Part shown: positions 1 through 7,751 of the stretch, piece after piece | Layout of the letters: each line of letters opens with the position of its first letter | How positions within the stretch are numbered: the stretch's first letter is position 1 | Source: an uncultured Sphingomonadaceae bacterium | GTDB lineage: Bacteria > Pseudomonadota > Alphaproteobacteria > Sphingomonadales > Sphingomonadaceae | Direction: 5' to 3' | Assembly: GCA_938003725.1 (NCBI GenBank) | Contig: CALKXX010000165.1 | Location: 1 to 16,251 of the forward strand | Length of the DNA stretch: 16,251 nucleotides | The notes under the pieces: model-generated | What the model saw: only the letters and a program-made list of their open reading frames with translations | The model's database searches: none | Told to the model about the DNA's origin: nothing | Program-made: the position numbers and the translations under genes

Positions 1-591
1 GTTGCGAATTTTCTGGTCGATAATGGCATCGGCGAGGCCACGGATGTTCTGTTGATTGATGAGAATCTGTGTGTTGGGTGTGACAATTGCGAAAAAGCGT
101 GCGCCGACAGCCATGAAGGACTGAGCCGCCTGGACCGCGAAGCTGGCCGCACCTATGCCCATCTGCACGTCCCGACAAGTTGCCGCCACTGTGAGCATCC
201 CCATTGCATGTCGGATTGTCCCCCGGACGCTATCCACCGCGGCCCGGACGGCGAGGTCTTTATCGATGATACCTGCATAGGTTGCGGAAATTGCCAGCGC
301 TATTGCCCCTATGGCGTGATACGCATGGACAAAGTGCCGCCGAAAAAACCGGGGTTGCTGAGCTGGTTGTTCTTTGGCGCTGGCCCGGGCCCCGGCGAAC
401 CCGACAAACAATGGGTAGCGGACAAGAGTGATCCCGCCATTGAGAAGCCGAAAAAAGCAATCAAGTGCGACATGTGCGCAGGGATAAAAGGCGGACCCGC
501 CTGCGTTCGTGCCTGCCCAACCGGTGCAGCGATCCGGGTCGCGCCTGAGGAATTTTTGACCGTTGCGAAGCTGGAAGGGGAGGACTCCTAG
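1..591 (+). CDS. C-terminal part of an iron-sulfur protein with four [4Fe-4S] cluster motifs (5' end outside window)
   Basis: The frame is open from base 1 with no stop, and the first possible start (TTG at 52) has no special support, so this is the end of a longer protein. Sixteen cysteines form four motifs: CVGCDNC-x3-C at about 70-102, CRHC-x4-C-x3-CP at about 181-219, CIGCGNC-x3-CP at about 274-306 and CDMC-x8-C-x3-CP at about 466-516. This is the arrangement of the DmsB/HycB/NrfC-type electron-transfer subunits, which wire four [4Fe-4S] clusters in a row; a Pro/Gly/Lys-rich insert of roughly 50 residues separates motifs III and IV. No signal peptide can be judged. The stop codon overlaps the next gene's GTG by one base (TAGTG), so the two are translationally coupled. 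I infer that it is the cytoplasmic donor to the membrane cytochrome encoded next. The missing N-terminus could carry a flavin or regulatory domain; this cannot be seen here. Confidence 0.88.
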   Translation, partial: VANFLVDNGIGEATDVLLIDENLCVGCDNCEKACADSHEGLSRLDREAGRTYAHLHVPTSCRHCEHPHCMSDCPPDAIHRGPDGEVFIDDTCIGCGNCQRYCPYGVIRMDKVPPKKPGLLSWLFFGAGPGPGEPDKQWVADKSDPAIEKPKKAIKCDMCAGIKGGPACVRACPTGAAIRVAPEEFLTVAKLEGEDS

Positions 592-1487
592 TGGCATCGG
601 CATCAATCCCCGGCGGCGTCGCCAAGAAAAAAATGGCCGCGCATGGCGGCTTCCTAAAGCACGCCGGTTATCGCTGGTTGAAGATATGCTCAGCATTGAT
701 GCTGGTCTGTATCGTCAGCTATTTATTCATTGATGTTTCGCCGCGCCACAATGGTGGCAGTTGGTATGGATATGCGCTCGGTACAATCGGGGCTCTGTTG
801 ATCCTCTGGCTGACGATGCTGGGTGTCCGCAAACGGGCGATGACCAGCGGCAAATGGTCGCTGAAAGCCTGGACGTCTGCACATGTATATTTGGGATTGT
901 CGCTGATTGTCATTGGCACGCTGCACACCGGTTTTCAATTTGGCTGGAATATTCATACAGCTGCTTATGCATTGATGATGCTGGTCATTATTTCCGGGAT
1001 ATTCGGCATTTATTTTTATGCGACTATCCCGCAGGCGCTTTCCAACAATCGCGATGAGATGACAGAGGCACAGATGCTAGACGCATTGCGTTCGCTTGAC
1101 CGGCAATTGCATGAGGCCGCGCAGCCGCTGTCAGCGGAACATGCCGGACTGGTTTTGCAATCCCTGGAACAAAACCCCTTTGGAGGCGGTTTCTTCCAGC
1201 GGATTTCCGGTAAATATCCCAATTGCGCTACCCGGCACGCACAGGCCGATTTGCGCCGAGAGCGGGCGTATCAACCGCGTATGTCCGGCAAAGATGGAAA
1301 GTTCGACGATCCTTTGGACAAGGTTGATGCTTTGCTGGAGAAAAAGGAAGCGACGCTGGCGCGCGTCAGGCGGCATTTGCGGCTGAAATCGCTACTGCAG
1401 GTTTGGCTATTCGTTCATGTGCCAGCGACCTTTGCGCTTATTGCTTCGCTGTCCGCACATATCATTAGCGTTTTCTTTTACTGGTAG
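591..1487 (+). CDS. Predicted di-heme b-type membrane protein with two HX13H helices
   Basis: A 298-residue protein started by GTG; the purine-rich GGGGAGG just upstream and the one-base overlap with the preceding stop support this start. Hydrophobic segments lie at about 31-48, 60-79, 96-114, 122-145 and 271-296, giving about five membrane helices. Helix 3 carries H98 and H112, and helix 5 carries H276 and H290. The 14-residue spacing in both is what is needed for two stacked hemes held between two helices, as in ferric-reductase/NADPH-oxidase and cytochrome b membrane domains. A charged region of about 125 residues (146-270), probably cytoplasmic, separates helices 4 and 5. It contains only one cysteine and no flavin-binding motif, so it is not a standalone reductase. 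I infer that it passes electrons from the iron-sulfur protein upstream to the periplasmic multiheme protein downstream. The exact family was not recognised. Confidence 0.8.
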   Translation: MASASIPGGVAKKKMAAHGGFLKHAGYRWLKICSALMLVCIVSYLFIDVSPRHNGGSWYGYALGTIGALLILWLTMLGVRKRAMTSGKWSLKAWTSAHVYLGLSLIVIGTLHTGFQFGWNIHTAAYALMMLVIISGIFGIYFYATIPQALSNNRDEMTEAQMLDALRSLDRQLHEAAQPLSAEHAGLVLQSLEQNPFGGGFFQRISGKYPNCATRHAQADLRRERAYQPRMSGKDGKFDDPLDKVDALLEKKEATLARVRRHLRLKSLLQVWLFVHVPATFALIASLSAHIISVFFYW

Positions 1488-1501
1488 GATGGATTGATCG
1501 T

Positions 1502-3370
1502 ATGACCTTCATTGTCCGTCAAATAGCCGTTACTGCCGACGGCCGCGAAATCATCCGTTCCAATCCTTTTGACCAACTGGAAATTGGGGTAGGCCGGAAT
1601 GCAGAAAACCCCATCCATCTCCCTGATCTTGCGGTCAATCCCGATCATGCGGTTATTCGCCAGCTTGATGACGGACAGATACAGATTGAGAGCAATTCGG
1701 GACAGAGATTTACGGTTGATGGGCGCAGTAAAATGTCTGCCACTGTCCATCCGTCCAAAGGTGCGGAGCTGGGCTTTGGCGGCCATGTCATCGCGGTTAG
1801 CGAGGATCCGGAAGGGATCATTCTTACCGTCAAGCGGGTCGAAGCTTTGTCAGATTCAGCTGAGGCGCGGTCGGAGGGATCGTTATACACGCTAAAGGGT
1901 CTGTTACCCGGGAAACGGATCAGTGCCTGGGGTTTTGTGGCATTGGCACTTGCTGCCTTCTTGATTTGGCCAATCTATACATGGGCAACCTATCGCGGCG
2001 TCGAAGAACGCCCCGATCAGTTTCACGCCGATACCATGTGGACGTCCGGCGCACTTAGTGAAGCGCACCACAGTTTGGAGGGTGATTGCCAAGCCTGTCA
2101 TGTCGATGCGTTTGTATCGGTGCGCGACAAGACCTGCATGAATTGTCATGAGGATGATGCCCATGACCACGCAAAGCCCGACCGGTTGCTGACAGCACGC
2201 GGTGACCCCGAAGGATTTGCCAAAGTGGGTGCAGCATTTGCGGCGGCGTTTAACAAGCCGCGCGGCAGGTGTGTCGAATGTCACACTGAGCATGAGGGAG
2301 CCGGTGCTATGCAGGCGACTGCGCAAAAATTTTGCGCGGATTGTCATGATGGACTGGATAATCGCTTAGTGGACACGAAGTTAGAAAATGCTGCAGATTT
2401 CGGGGAATCGCATCCGCAGTTTCGCCCTGCGGTACTGATTCGCCCCGGCGGAAAAAATCCGCCGCGTAAGAGAATTTCTCTCGACGAAGAGCCTACGGAA
2501 TATAATGGGCTGAAATTCCCGCATGATTTGCATCTGTCAAAAACCGGCGGAGTTGCGCAAATGGGTCGGCGATTGGGAAGCAAATATGATTTCGGCCCTT
2601 CGCTGGTATGCAAGGACTGCCATACACCTGACCCGAAAGGTGTCCGCTTTGAACCGGTGGATATGAAGGACAATTGTAGCATGTGCCATAGCCTGGCATT
2701 TGACGAGATCGGCGGTACCGTAAGGACCCTGCGTCACGGGGAACCGGGACAAGTGCGAGCTGACCTGCGCGCCTATTATCGCTCCACCGGACCTTCACGG
2801 CCGATCAATCTGGGTGGTATGAAGCGTCGGCGCCCTGGAGCAACGAATGACAACCGTGTGGCAAGTGACTACGCACGGGCAGTGAAATTCCGCCCTAGCC
2901 GAGCCAATTTGGCTATCAGTCAGGTTTTCTCGCGCGGCGGTGCCTGTTTCGACTGCCATGGCGTAACGCCGCCGTCGTCACGCGGCAAAGTCGACTATGG
3001 TATCAAACCCGTGACACAGACGGATCGTTATATGCACAAGGGCTGGTTCAGCCATGAGGCGCATAATGATGAACAATGCTCGTCTTGCCACAATGCTGAA
3101 ACATCTGATGATGCGCGGGACTTGCTATTGCCTGGGATCAAAACATGCCGGGAATGCCATGGCGGTGAATTCGCCAAGACCGCTGATGTTCCCTCGACAT
3201 GTGCCATGTGTCATGACTATCATGCCGATGATGGCGCGCCCTGGCTGATCAAAGAACAGCAGAAAGACAAGCAAAAGAAGACGGAGCGCGCCGCCAATGA
3301 AAATTCGCTACGCAAACCGGATCAAAAGCTGAAAGTGAAAATTCGAAAGCGGAAAATTGCAAGTCGGTAG
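1502..3370 (+). CDS. FHA-like domain fused through one membrane helix to a periplasmic decaheme cytochrome c
   Basis: A 622-residue protein. Residues 1-113 resemble a forkhead-associated domain (GRN at 31-33, NPIHLPD near 36-42, H49 in the VNPDHA segment). A single hydrophobic helix follows at about 142-162, preceded by K138/R139, which places the FHA part in the cytoplasm. The rest carries ten CXXCH heme c sites, starting at C196, C212, C257, C278, C370, C392, C482, C526, C549 and C567, clustered 4+2+4 with heme-free stretches of about 90 residues between the groups. Extra histidines near the sites (H189/H190, H221/H223, H264, H341/H344, H518/H521, H574) could be distal ligands for bis-His hemes. 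The C-terminal 40 residues are Lys/Arg-rich. The gene lies 14 bases after the membrane cytochrome gene, so the chain Fe-S protein, b hemes, c hemes fits. The heme-binding part is certain from sequence; the FHA assignment is likely but degenerate at the phosphothreonine-binding serine. Confidence 0.9.
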   Translation: MTFIVRQIAVTADGREIIRSNPFDQLEIGVGRNAENPIHLPDLAVNPDHAVIRQLDDGQIQIESNSGQRFTVDGRSKMSATVHPSKGAELGFGGHVIAVSEDPEGIILTVKRVEALSDSAEARSEGSLYTLKGLLPGKRISAWGFVALALAAFLIWPIYTWATYRGVEERPDQFHADTMWTSGALSEAHHSLEGDCQACHVDAFVSVRDKTCMNCHEDDAHDHAKPDRLLTARGDPEGFAKVGAAFAAAFNKPRGRCVECHTEHEGAGAMQATAQKFCADCHDGLDNRLVDTKLENAADFGESHPQFRPAVLIRPGGKNPPRKRISLDEEPTEYNGLKFPHDLHLSKTGGVAQMGRRLGSKYDFGPSLVCKDCHTPDPKGVRFEPVDMKDNCSMCHSLAFDEIGGTVRTLRHGEPGQVRADLRAYYRSTGPSRPINLGGMKRRRPGATNDNRVASDYARAVKFRPSRANLAISQVFSRGGACFDCHGVTPPSSRGKVDYGIKPVTQTDRYMHKGWFSHEAHNDEQCSSCHNAETSDDARDLLLPGIKTCRECHGGEFAKTADVPSTCAMCHDYHADDGAPWLIKEQQKDKQKKTERAANENSLRKPDQKLKVKIRKRKIASR

Positions 3371-3397
3371 CAGCGATCTGGATAGGGGAGAGCGCCC

Positions 3398-4246
3398 ATG
3401 CTAATGGCGCAAATAACAGATATTCATCTGGGTTTCGATCCAGACAATCCTGCGGAATTTAACCGCAAACGGCTGGATCAGGCGTTGAAGACTATTTGTG
3501 AAATGACGCCGCAACCGGATGTTCTTTTGGCCACCGGAGATTTGGTCGATCGCGGCGATCAGGACAGTTACCGGCGGTTGGAAAATGCGTTGTCCGTCGT
3601 GCCGTTCCCGGTACATATGTGCCTGGGCAATCACGATTTGCGTGAACCGTTTCATAAACAGTTTCCTGATGTCCCGATGGTCGATGGATTCGTCCAATAT
3701 GAGGTCGATGATGGACCTCTTCGATTGCTGTTTCTCGATACGCTAAAAGAAGGCCGTCATGGCGGTTCTTTTTGCGAAACGCGCGCCAAATGGCTCTCTG
3801 ATCGATTGGCAGAAAAGCCCGACAAGCCAACCATATTGATCTTGCATCACCCCCCGGTGGAGACTGGCATTGCATGGATGAATACCGATCCAAAAGAACC
3901 TTGGGTGTCGCGGTTGGCCAATATAATAACGGGTCATGATCAAGTGAAAGCTATGATTACCGGTCATCTACACCGCAATATTTCAACATTTTTCGAGGGC
4001 AAAAGTCTGTCCATATGTGCTTCAACCGCCCCCCAGGTTGCTTTTGATCTGGCAGAGATCGACCCTGAAAAACCCGATGGCCGTAACATGATTGTTGCTG
4101 ACCCGCCGGCGATTGCGCTGCATTGGTGGAACGGACAGCAACTGGTCAGCCATTTTGAAACGGCTGAAGAGCATGTCATGCTGGCGCGCTATGACGAGAA
4201 TTTGCAACCTTTGGTGAAAGCTTTGCTGGCAGAACGACCGAAATAA
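3398..4246 (+). CDS. Calcineurin-like metallophosphoesterase, cyclic-nucleotide or glycerophosphodiester phosphodiesterase type
   Basis: A 282-residue cytoplasmic enzyme with every metal-binding motif of the class III phosphodiesterases: D8-x-H10, GD at 47-48, GNHD at 77-80, HHPP at 150-153, and GHLH at 189-192. These ligands build the dinuclear metal site that hydrolyses phosphodiesters. Length and motif order match CpdA/Icc (3',5'-cAMP phosphodiesterase). The short N-terminus starting almost directly at the metal motif and the C-terminal tail style remind me more of GpdQ/Rv0805-like members, so the substrate is open and no symbol is given. GGGGAG seven bases before the ATG supports the start; an in-frame ATG two codons later is possible. 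It follows the decaheme gene by 27 bases and is probably the last gene of the operon. If the truncated first protein carries a cyclic-nucleotide domain, a role in signal turnover would follow, but that is only inference. Confidence 0.85.
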   Translation: MLMAQITDIHLGFDPDNPAEFNRKRLDQALKTICEMTPQPDVLLATGDLVDRGDQDSYRRLENALSVVPFPVHMCLGNHDLREPFHKQFPDVPMVDGFVQYEVDDGPLRLLFLDTLKEGRHGGSFCETRAKWLSDRLAEKPDKPTILILHHPPVETGIAWMNTDPKEPWVSRLANIITGHDQVKAMITGHLHRNISTFFEGKSLSICASTAPQVAFDLAEIDPEKPDGRNMIVADPPAIALHWWNGQQLVSHFETAEEHVMLARYDENLQPLVKALLAERPK

Positions 4247-4251
4247 CTGCC

Positions 4252-4271
4252 AACGACGGCCAAATGTCGTT
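4252..4271 (+). terminator. Weak hairpin after the redox operon
   Basis: AACGAC and GTCGTT form a six-pair stem around an eight-base loop, beginning five bases after the phosphodiesterase stop codon. No T-run follows, so if it ends transcription it does so poorly or with Rho. Confidence 0.25.
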
Positions 4272-4273
4272 CA

Positions 4274-4302
4274 TCGACAGCTAAGCGAAGTTTGTCTAAA
4301 AC
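4274..4302 (+). promoter_or_regulatory. Possible promoter upstream of the M3 peptidase
   Basis: TCGACA (five of six to the -35 consensus) and TAAAAC (four of six to -10) are separated by 17 bases, about 125 bases before the peptidase ATG. The region 4247-4426 holds no other recognisable gene. The match is only moderate and a site closer to the start could exist. Confidence 0.25.
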
Positions 4303-4426
4303 ATAATTTCAACTGCAACTTTTTTGCTTTTGGTGTGTTGTTACGATATGACGCCGCTAGGCGCCCGTTGGCGTGCAGCTATTGTCCTGAACAGGGGCAC
4401 AGATTCAGTTTTTTGGAGAGACATAT

Positions 4427-6670
4427 ATGCGATTTTCACTATCCAGCCGCAAATTTTTTCTGGGTGTTTCAACCGCAGCGTTGCTGGGATCTACCCCTGC
4501 ACTTGCTGACAATCATGACAAGAAAATGACAACAGCAGAACTCAACCAGATGAGCGCAAATGGTGCCACCAAGACGGGCAATGGCAATATGACTGAAAAC
4601 ACAATACTCCAGGATTGGAGCGGTCCCTATGACGGCGTACCTGCATGGGATGAAATTAAAGTTGCGGATTTCCCAGCAGCATTTCAAAAGGTGATGGACG
4701 ACGGCAAGGCCGAGATAGAAGCAATTCTTTCCAACCCAGAGCCAGCCACGTTCGACAACTTCATTGTTCCGATGGAATTGGCCGGCGGCAAGGCGAACGA
4801 TTTATTCTCAATCTGGGGCGTGCACAGCAGCAACCTGTCCAGCGCAGAGGTTCGCGGGATTCAGGGCGAATGGCTGCCGAAAATTTCGGCATTCTACAAT
4901 GCTATCCAACTCGATCCGCGCCTTTTTGCGAAATATAAAGAGGTGTACGACAATCTTGGTAGCTCCAGCTTGAATGAACAACAGAAACGGTTGGTCACCC
5001 GTGAATATGAAAGCCTAGTGCGCAACGGTGCGCTGCTCGAAGGGGCTGATAAAGAAAAACTGATCGCCCTTAACACCGATTTGTCCAAGCAGTTTAACGC
5101 CTTCTCCAACAAGGTTCTGGCGGATGAGGAAACCTATATTTATCTGGTAGACGAAGATGAAATTGCTGGCCTGCCGGATAGTTTTGTTGCGTCGATCCGT
5201 GCCGCTGCCGTGGCACAGGACAAGCCCGGCTGGGCACTCAAAAACACGCGTTCGGTGATGCAACCTTTCTTACAGAATTCAACGCGCCGTGATCTTCGCG
5301 AAAAGGTATATAATGCCTATGTCAATCGCGGTGACAACGGAGATGCAAACGATACCAACGCAACCATTGCCAATATCCTGAAAATTCGTGCGGAACGCGC
5401 CAAACTATTAGGGTTCGAAACCCATGCGCATTACCGCATGGCAGACACGATGGCGAAAGATCCGGAAACCGCGATGGACCTGATGATGAAAGTCTGGCCA
5501 GCGGCGGTGGCACGGGTTGAGGAAGAAGTGGCGGATATGCAGGAAGTTGCCGATAGCGAGAATGCCGGTATCACAATCGCGCCGTGGGATTACCGTTTCT
5601 ATGCTGAAAAAGTCCGCAAAGCCAAATATGACCTGGATGAAGCGGAGATTAAGCCTTATTTCAAGCTCGACAATATGGTCGAGGCTATGTTTGACGCCGC
5701 GAACAAGCTATACGGTATGCAGTTTACCGAGAATACCGGGACAGTGCCGGTATTTGATCCGGAAGTGCGGACGTTCGAGGTAAAGCGCGGCGATAAATTG
5801 GTCGGGCTGTTCTATCTCGACAATTTCGCGCGTGAAGGAAAACGTTCCGGTGCGTGGATGACAACCTATCGCAGCCAACATGATCTTGGCGGCAAAAATC
5901 GTTATGTACTGGCGTCCAACAACAACAATTTTGTCAAAGGCGGTGGTGGCGCGCCGACGCTGATCAGTTTGGATGATGCCTCGACCCTATTCCACGAATT
6001 CGGTCATGCGCTGCATTATCTGAACTATGATATCACCTATCCCGGTTTGAGCGGAACGCCGCGTGACTTTGTCGAATATCCTAGCCAGGTGAACGAGAAT
6101 TGGTTGCTCACGCGCTATGTGCTCGACAATTATGCGAAACATGCGGAGACAGGAGAGCCGATGCCGCAAGCGCTGGTTGACAAAATCAACAAGTCGAAGA
6201 CCTTTAATGAAGGTTTCTCAACCGTGGAATATCTGTCCAGCGCGATTGTCGATATGAAGCTTCACAACCGCACTGATCCAGTGACGGACCCTGATGCTTT
6301 TGAGCGTGACACGTTGACTGAAATTGGTATGCCGAATGAGATAATGATGCGGCACCGTCTGCCTCAGTTTAATCACCTATTCTCGTCGGATGCCTATTCC
6401 GCCGGCTATTACAGCTATTTGTGGTCCGAAACCATGGATGCAGATACATGGGCTGCTTTTGAAGAGGCTGGCAGTGTCTGGGATAAGGATACTGCTGAGC
6501 GGTTCCGGTCAATCATTCTTTCAACCGCAAATGAAACGGATCGTAAAGATGCTTATCGCAAGTTCCGCGGACGTGATCCTGAGGTCAAGTATATCCTTAA
6601 GAAACGAGGGTTTCCCCTACCGGGTGAAAGCGCAAGTGCTGGCGGCGGAAAGACGACCGGTAACGATTGA
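4427..6670 (+). CDS. dcp: Secreted M3-family metallopeptidase, peptidyl-dipeptidase Dcp
   Basis: A 747-residue zinc peptidase of the thimet oligopeptidase/Dcp family, which releases dipeptides from the C-termini of short peptides. The zinc site is HEFGH at residues 523-527, with the third ligand probably E550 in the conserved DFVE-YPSQ segment. The Tyr/Gly-rich DAYSAGYYSYLW segment near residues 650-665 is the substrate-binding loop typical of the family. The N-terminus has a signal peptide (basic start, hydrophobic 10-20, PALA before residue 28), so the enzyme is predicted to be periplasmic. E. coli Dcp is shorter and has no such leader as far as I recall; periplasmic versions are common in alphaproteobacteria. 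GGAGAG six bases before the ATG supports the start. The gene stands alone, ending at a strong hairpin, and the tail is rich in Gly/Lys/Ser. Family assignment is secure; the exact peptide substrates are not known. Confidence 0.93.
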   Translation: MRFSLSSRKFFLGVSTAALLGSTPALADNHDKKMTTAELNQMSANGATKTGNGNMTENTILQDWSGPYDGVPAWDEIKVADFPAAFQKVMDDGKAEIEAILSNPEPATFDNFIVPMELAGGKANDLFSIWGVHSSNLSSAEVRGIQGEWLPKISAFYNAIQLDPRLFAKYKEVYDNLGSSSLNEQQKRLVTREYESLVRNGALLEGADKEKLIALNTDLSKQFNAFSNKVLADEETYIYLVDEDEIAGLPDSFVASIRAAAVAQDKPGWALKNTRSVMQPFLQNSTRRDLREKVYNAYVNRGDNGDANDTNATIANILKIRAERAKLLGFETHAHYRMADTMAKDPETAMDLMMKVWPAAVARVEEEVADMQEVADSENAGITIAPWDYRFYAEKVRKAKYDLDEAEIKPYFKLDNMVEAMFDAANKLYGMQFTENTGTVPVFDPEVRTFEVKRGDKLVGLFYLDNFAREGKRSGAWMTTYRSQHDLGGKNRYVLASNNNNFVKGGGGAPTLISLDDASTLFHEFGHALHYLNYDITYPGLSGTPRDFVEYPSQVNENWLLTRYVLDNYAKHAETGEPMPQALVDKINKSKTFNEGFSTVEYLSSAIVDMKLHNRTDPVTDPDAFERDTLTEIGMPNEIMMRHRLPQFNHLFSSDAYSAGYYSYLWSETMDADTWAAFEEAGSVWDKDTAERFRSIILSTANETDRKDAYRKFRGRDPEVKYILKKRGFPLPGESASAGGGKTTGND

Positions 6671-6693
6671 CCGCTGAAATTTTGATAATTTTT

Positions 6694-6725
6694 GAAGCGC
6701 GCTGGTCGATTGGCCGGCGCGTTTC
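6694..6725 (+). terminator. Strong hairpin terminator between convergent genes
   Basis: Bases 6694-6707 pair with 6712-6725 over 14 positions around a GATT loop. Three pairs are G-T wobbles (6697/6722, 6703/6716, 6706/6713). The wobbles pair in plus-strand RNA but become A-C mismatches in minus-strand RNA, so the structure favours ending the peptidase transcript. The run TTTCTATTT covers the 3' edge. The last base lies in the stop codon of the convergent lipoprotein gene. Confidence 0.65.
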
Positions 6726-7660
6726 TATTTGATGAGCTCGTAACAGCTCAAGTCATCAGCGAATTCCAAAGGCCCCTCAAAATTCTCTCTGATCGCTGCA
6801 AGAACCGCATCTTTGTCGTTCAATGCGCGCTGCATATGGTGTGTCAGCACCAGTTTTTTTGCACCAGCGCTTTGTGCCGCTTCCCCTATTGAAACTCCAT
6901 CTCTGTGAAGTCCCCGCGGTTGTCCCTCCGCCATGGATATTGCGTTGTGCATGAACATGATGTCAGGTTGACCGTTCCGGGTGGCTTGCTCGAACGTGTC
7001 GCTCAGGAAGCTTTGGTCACCGGCAAATAAAAGCCGTTTCCCCTTGGTCCGCACGACATAGGCGAGTGCCGGGATGCTGAGATGGTGGACCGGGATGGCG
7101 TCAATATCGACATCATCTTTGCGGTGAACGACCTGCATATAGTCGCGGTCATATTCAATATCGCGAATGATCAGTTTTGGATGCGGGCCACCTTCTTTGA
7201 GATAGGATGAAAGATACCTTAAAGCACCTTGTTCTCCAACGAATGCAGCCAGTAATTCTGAGGTTGAGGGAAATAGATCTGATCCCTTTGGTCCAGCAAC
7301 CAACAGATTATTTCTGCGCCCGGCAAAGCTGCCATTATTTAGCAAGCCGGGTAAGCCGCCCACATGATCCCCGTGATAATGGGTCAAGAGGATCGCAATA
7401 TGATCCCGGAAATCAACTCCAGCCTCTCCGTGTCGGATAAAACTACCCGGACCGGCATCAACAACGACGCGCGCCTTGCCATCCACCCATACAATATTTC
7501 CAGTGCCGCCGCGATGATCATCGGCGATGGGACCACCCGACCCCATTATTTGCACGGCAAGAATATTGGCGCTGCATGCCTTGGGATCGATCAACGGACT
7601 TTGATTGGCGCAGCTGCCAAGCATCACGGATAGGATAGCAGCGATAGGAAGATGGCGCAT
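6725..7660 (-). CDS. Metallo-beta-lactamase-fold hydrolase, predicted lipoprotein
   Basis: A 311-residue protein. Residues 94-99 give HYHGDH, the metal-binding signature of the metallo-beta-lactamase fold. Further likely ligands are H192/H193, D215 (in GDQS) and H274/H275 near the end, the pattern of the RNase Z/arylsulfatase-like branch that binds two zinc ions. The N-terminus is a short hydrophobic leader ending in LGSC at 14-17, an acceptable lipobox, so the mature protein is probably lipid-anchored at C17 and faces the periplasm. That location rules out a tRNA-processing role and suggests a hydrolase acting on an envelope or imported substrate. AGGAGA five bases before the ATG supports the start. 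It is transcribed divergently from the dehalogenase gene with 91 bases between the starts. The substrate cannot be read from sequence. Confidence 0.85.
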   Translation of the reverse strand: MRHLPIAAILSVMLGSCANQSPLIDPKACSANILAVQIMGSGGPIADDHRGGTGNIVWVDGKARVVVDAGPGSFIRHGEAGVDFRDHIAILLTHYHGDHVGGLPGLLNNGSFAGRRNNLLVAGPKGSDLFPSTSELLAAFVGEQGALRYLSSYLKEGGPHPKLIIRDIEYDRDYMQVVHRKDDVDIDAIPVHHLSIPALAYVVRTKGKRLLFAGDQSFLSDTFEQATRNGQPDIMFMHNAISMAEGQPRGLHRDGVSIGEAAQSAGAKKLVLTHHMQRALNDKDAVLAAIRENFEGPLEFADDLSCYELIK

Positions 7661-7751
7661 GGATTCTCCTTTAAGAAGGTCACAGGCTAGACAGGCCCGA
7701 CATTTTTTTCCATCATGGCAGCATAATGAAAATTATTCAAAGGATCACCGC

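Noticed and set aside
1904..2347. Long minus-strand frame opposite the decaheme gene
   Set aside because: It lies wholly inside a certain coding region on the other strand and has no protein-like motifs; it is a shadow of the CXXCH codons.
4324..4529. Two overlapping short frames before the M3 peptidase
   Set aside because: They run into the signal-peptide region of the peptidase, lack ribosome-binding sites and show no recognisable protein features.
7605..7751. Extension of the dehalogenase frame upstream to 7605
   Set aside because: It overlaps the divergent lipoprotein gene and its promoter region. DhlA-type similarity and a ribosome-binding site begin at ATG 7752.
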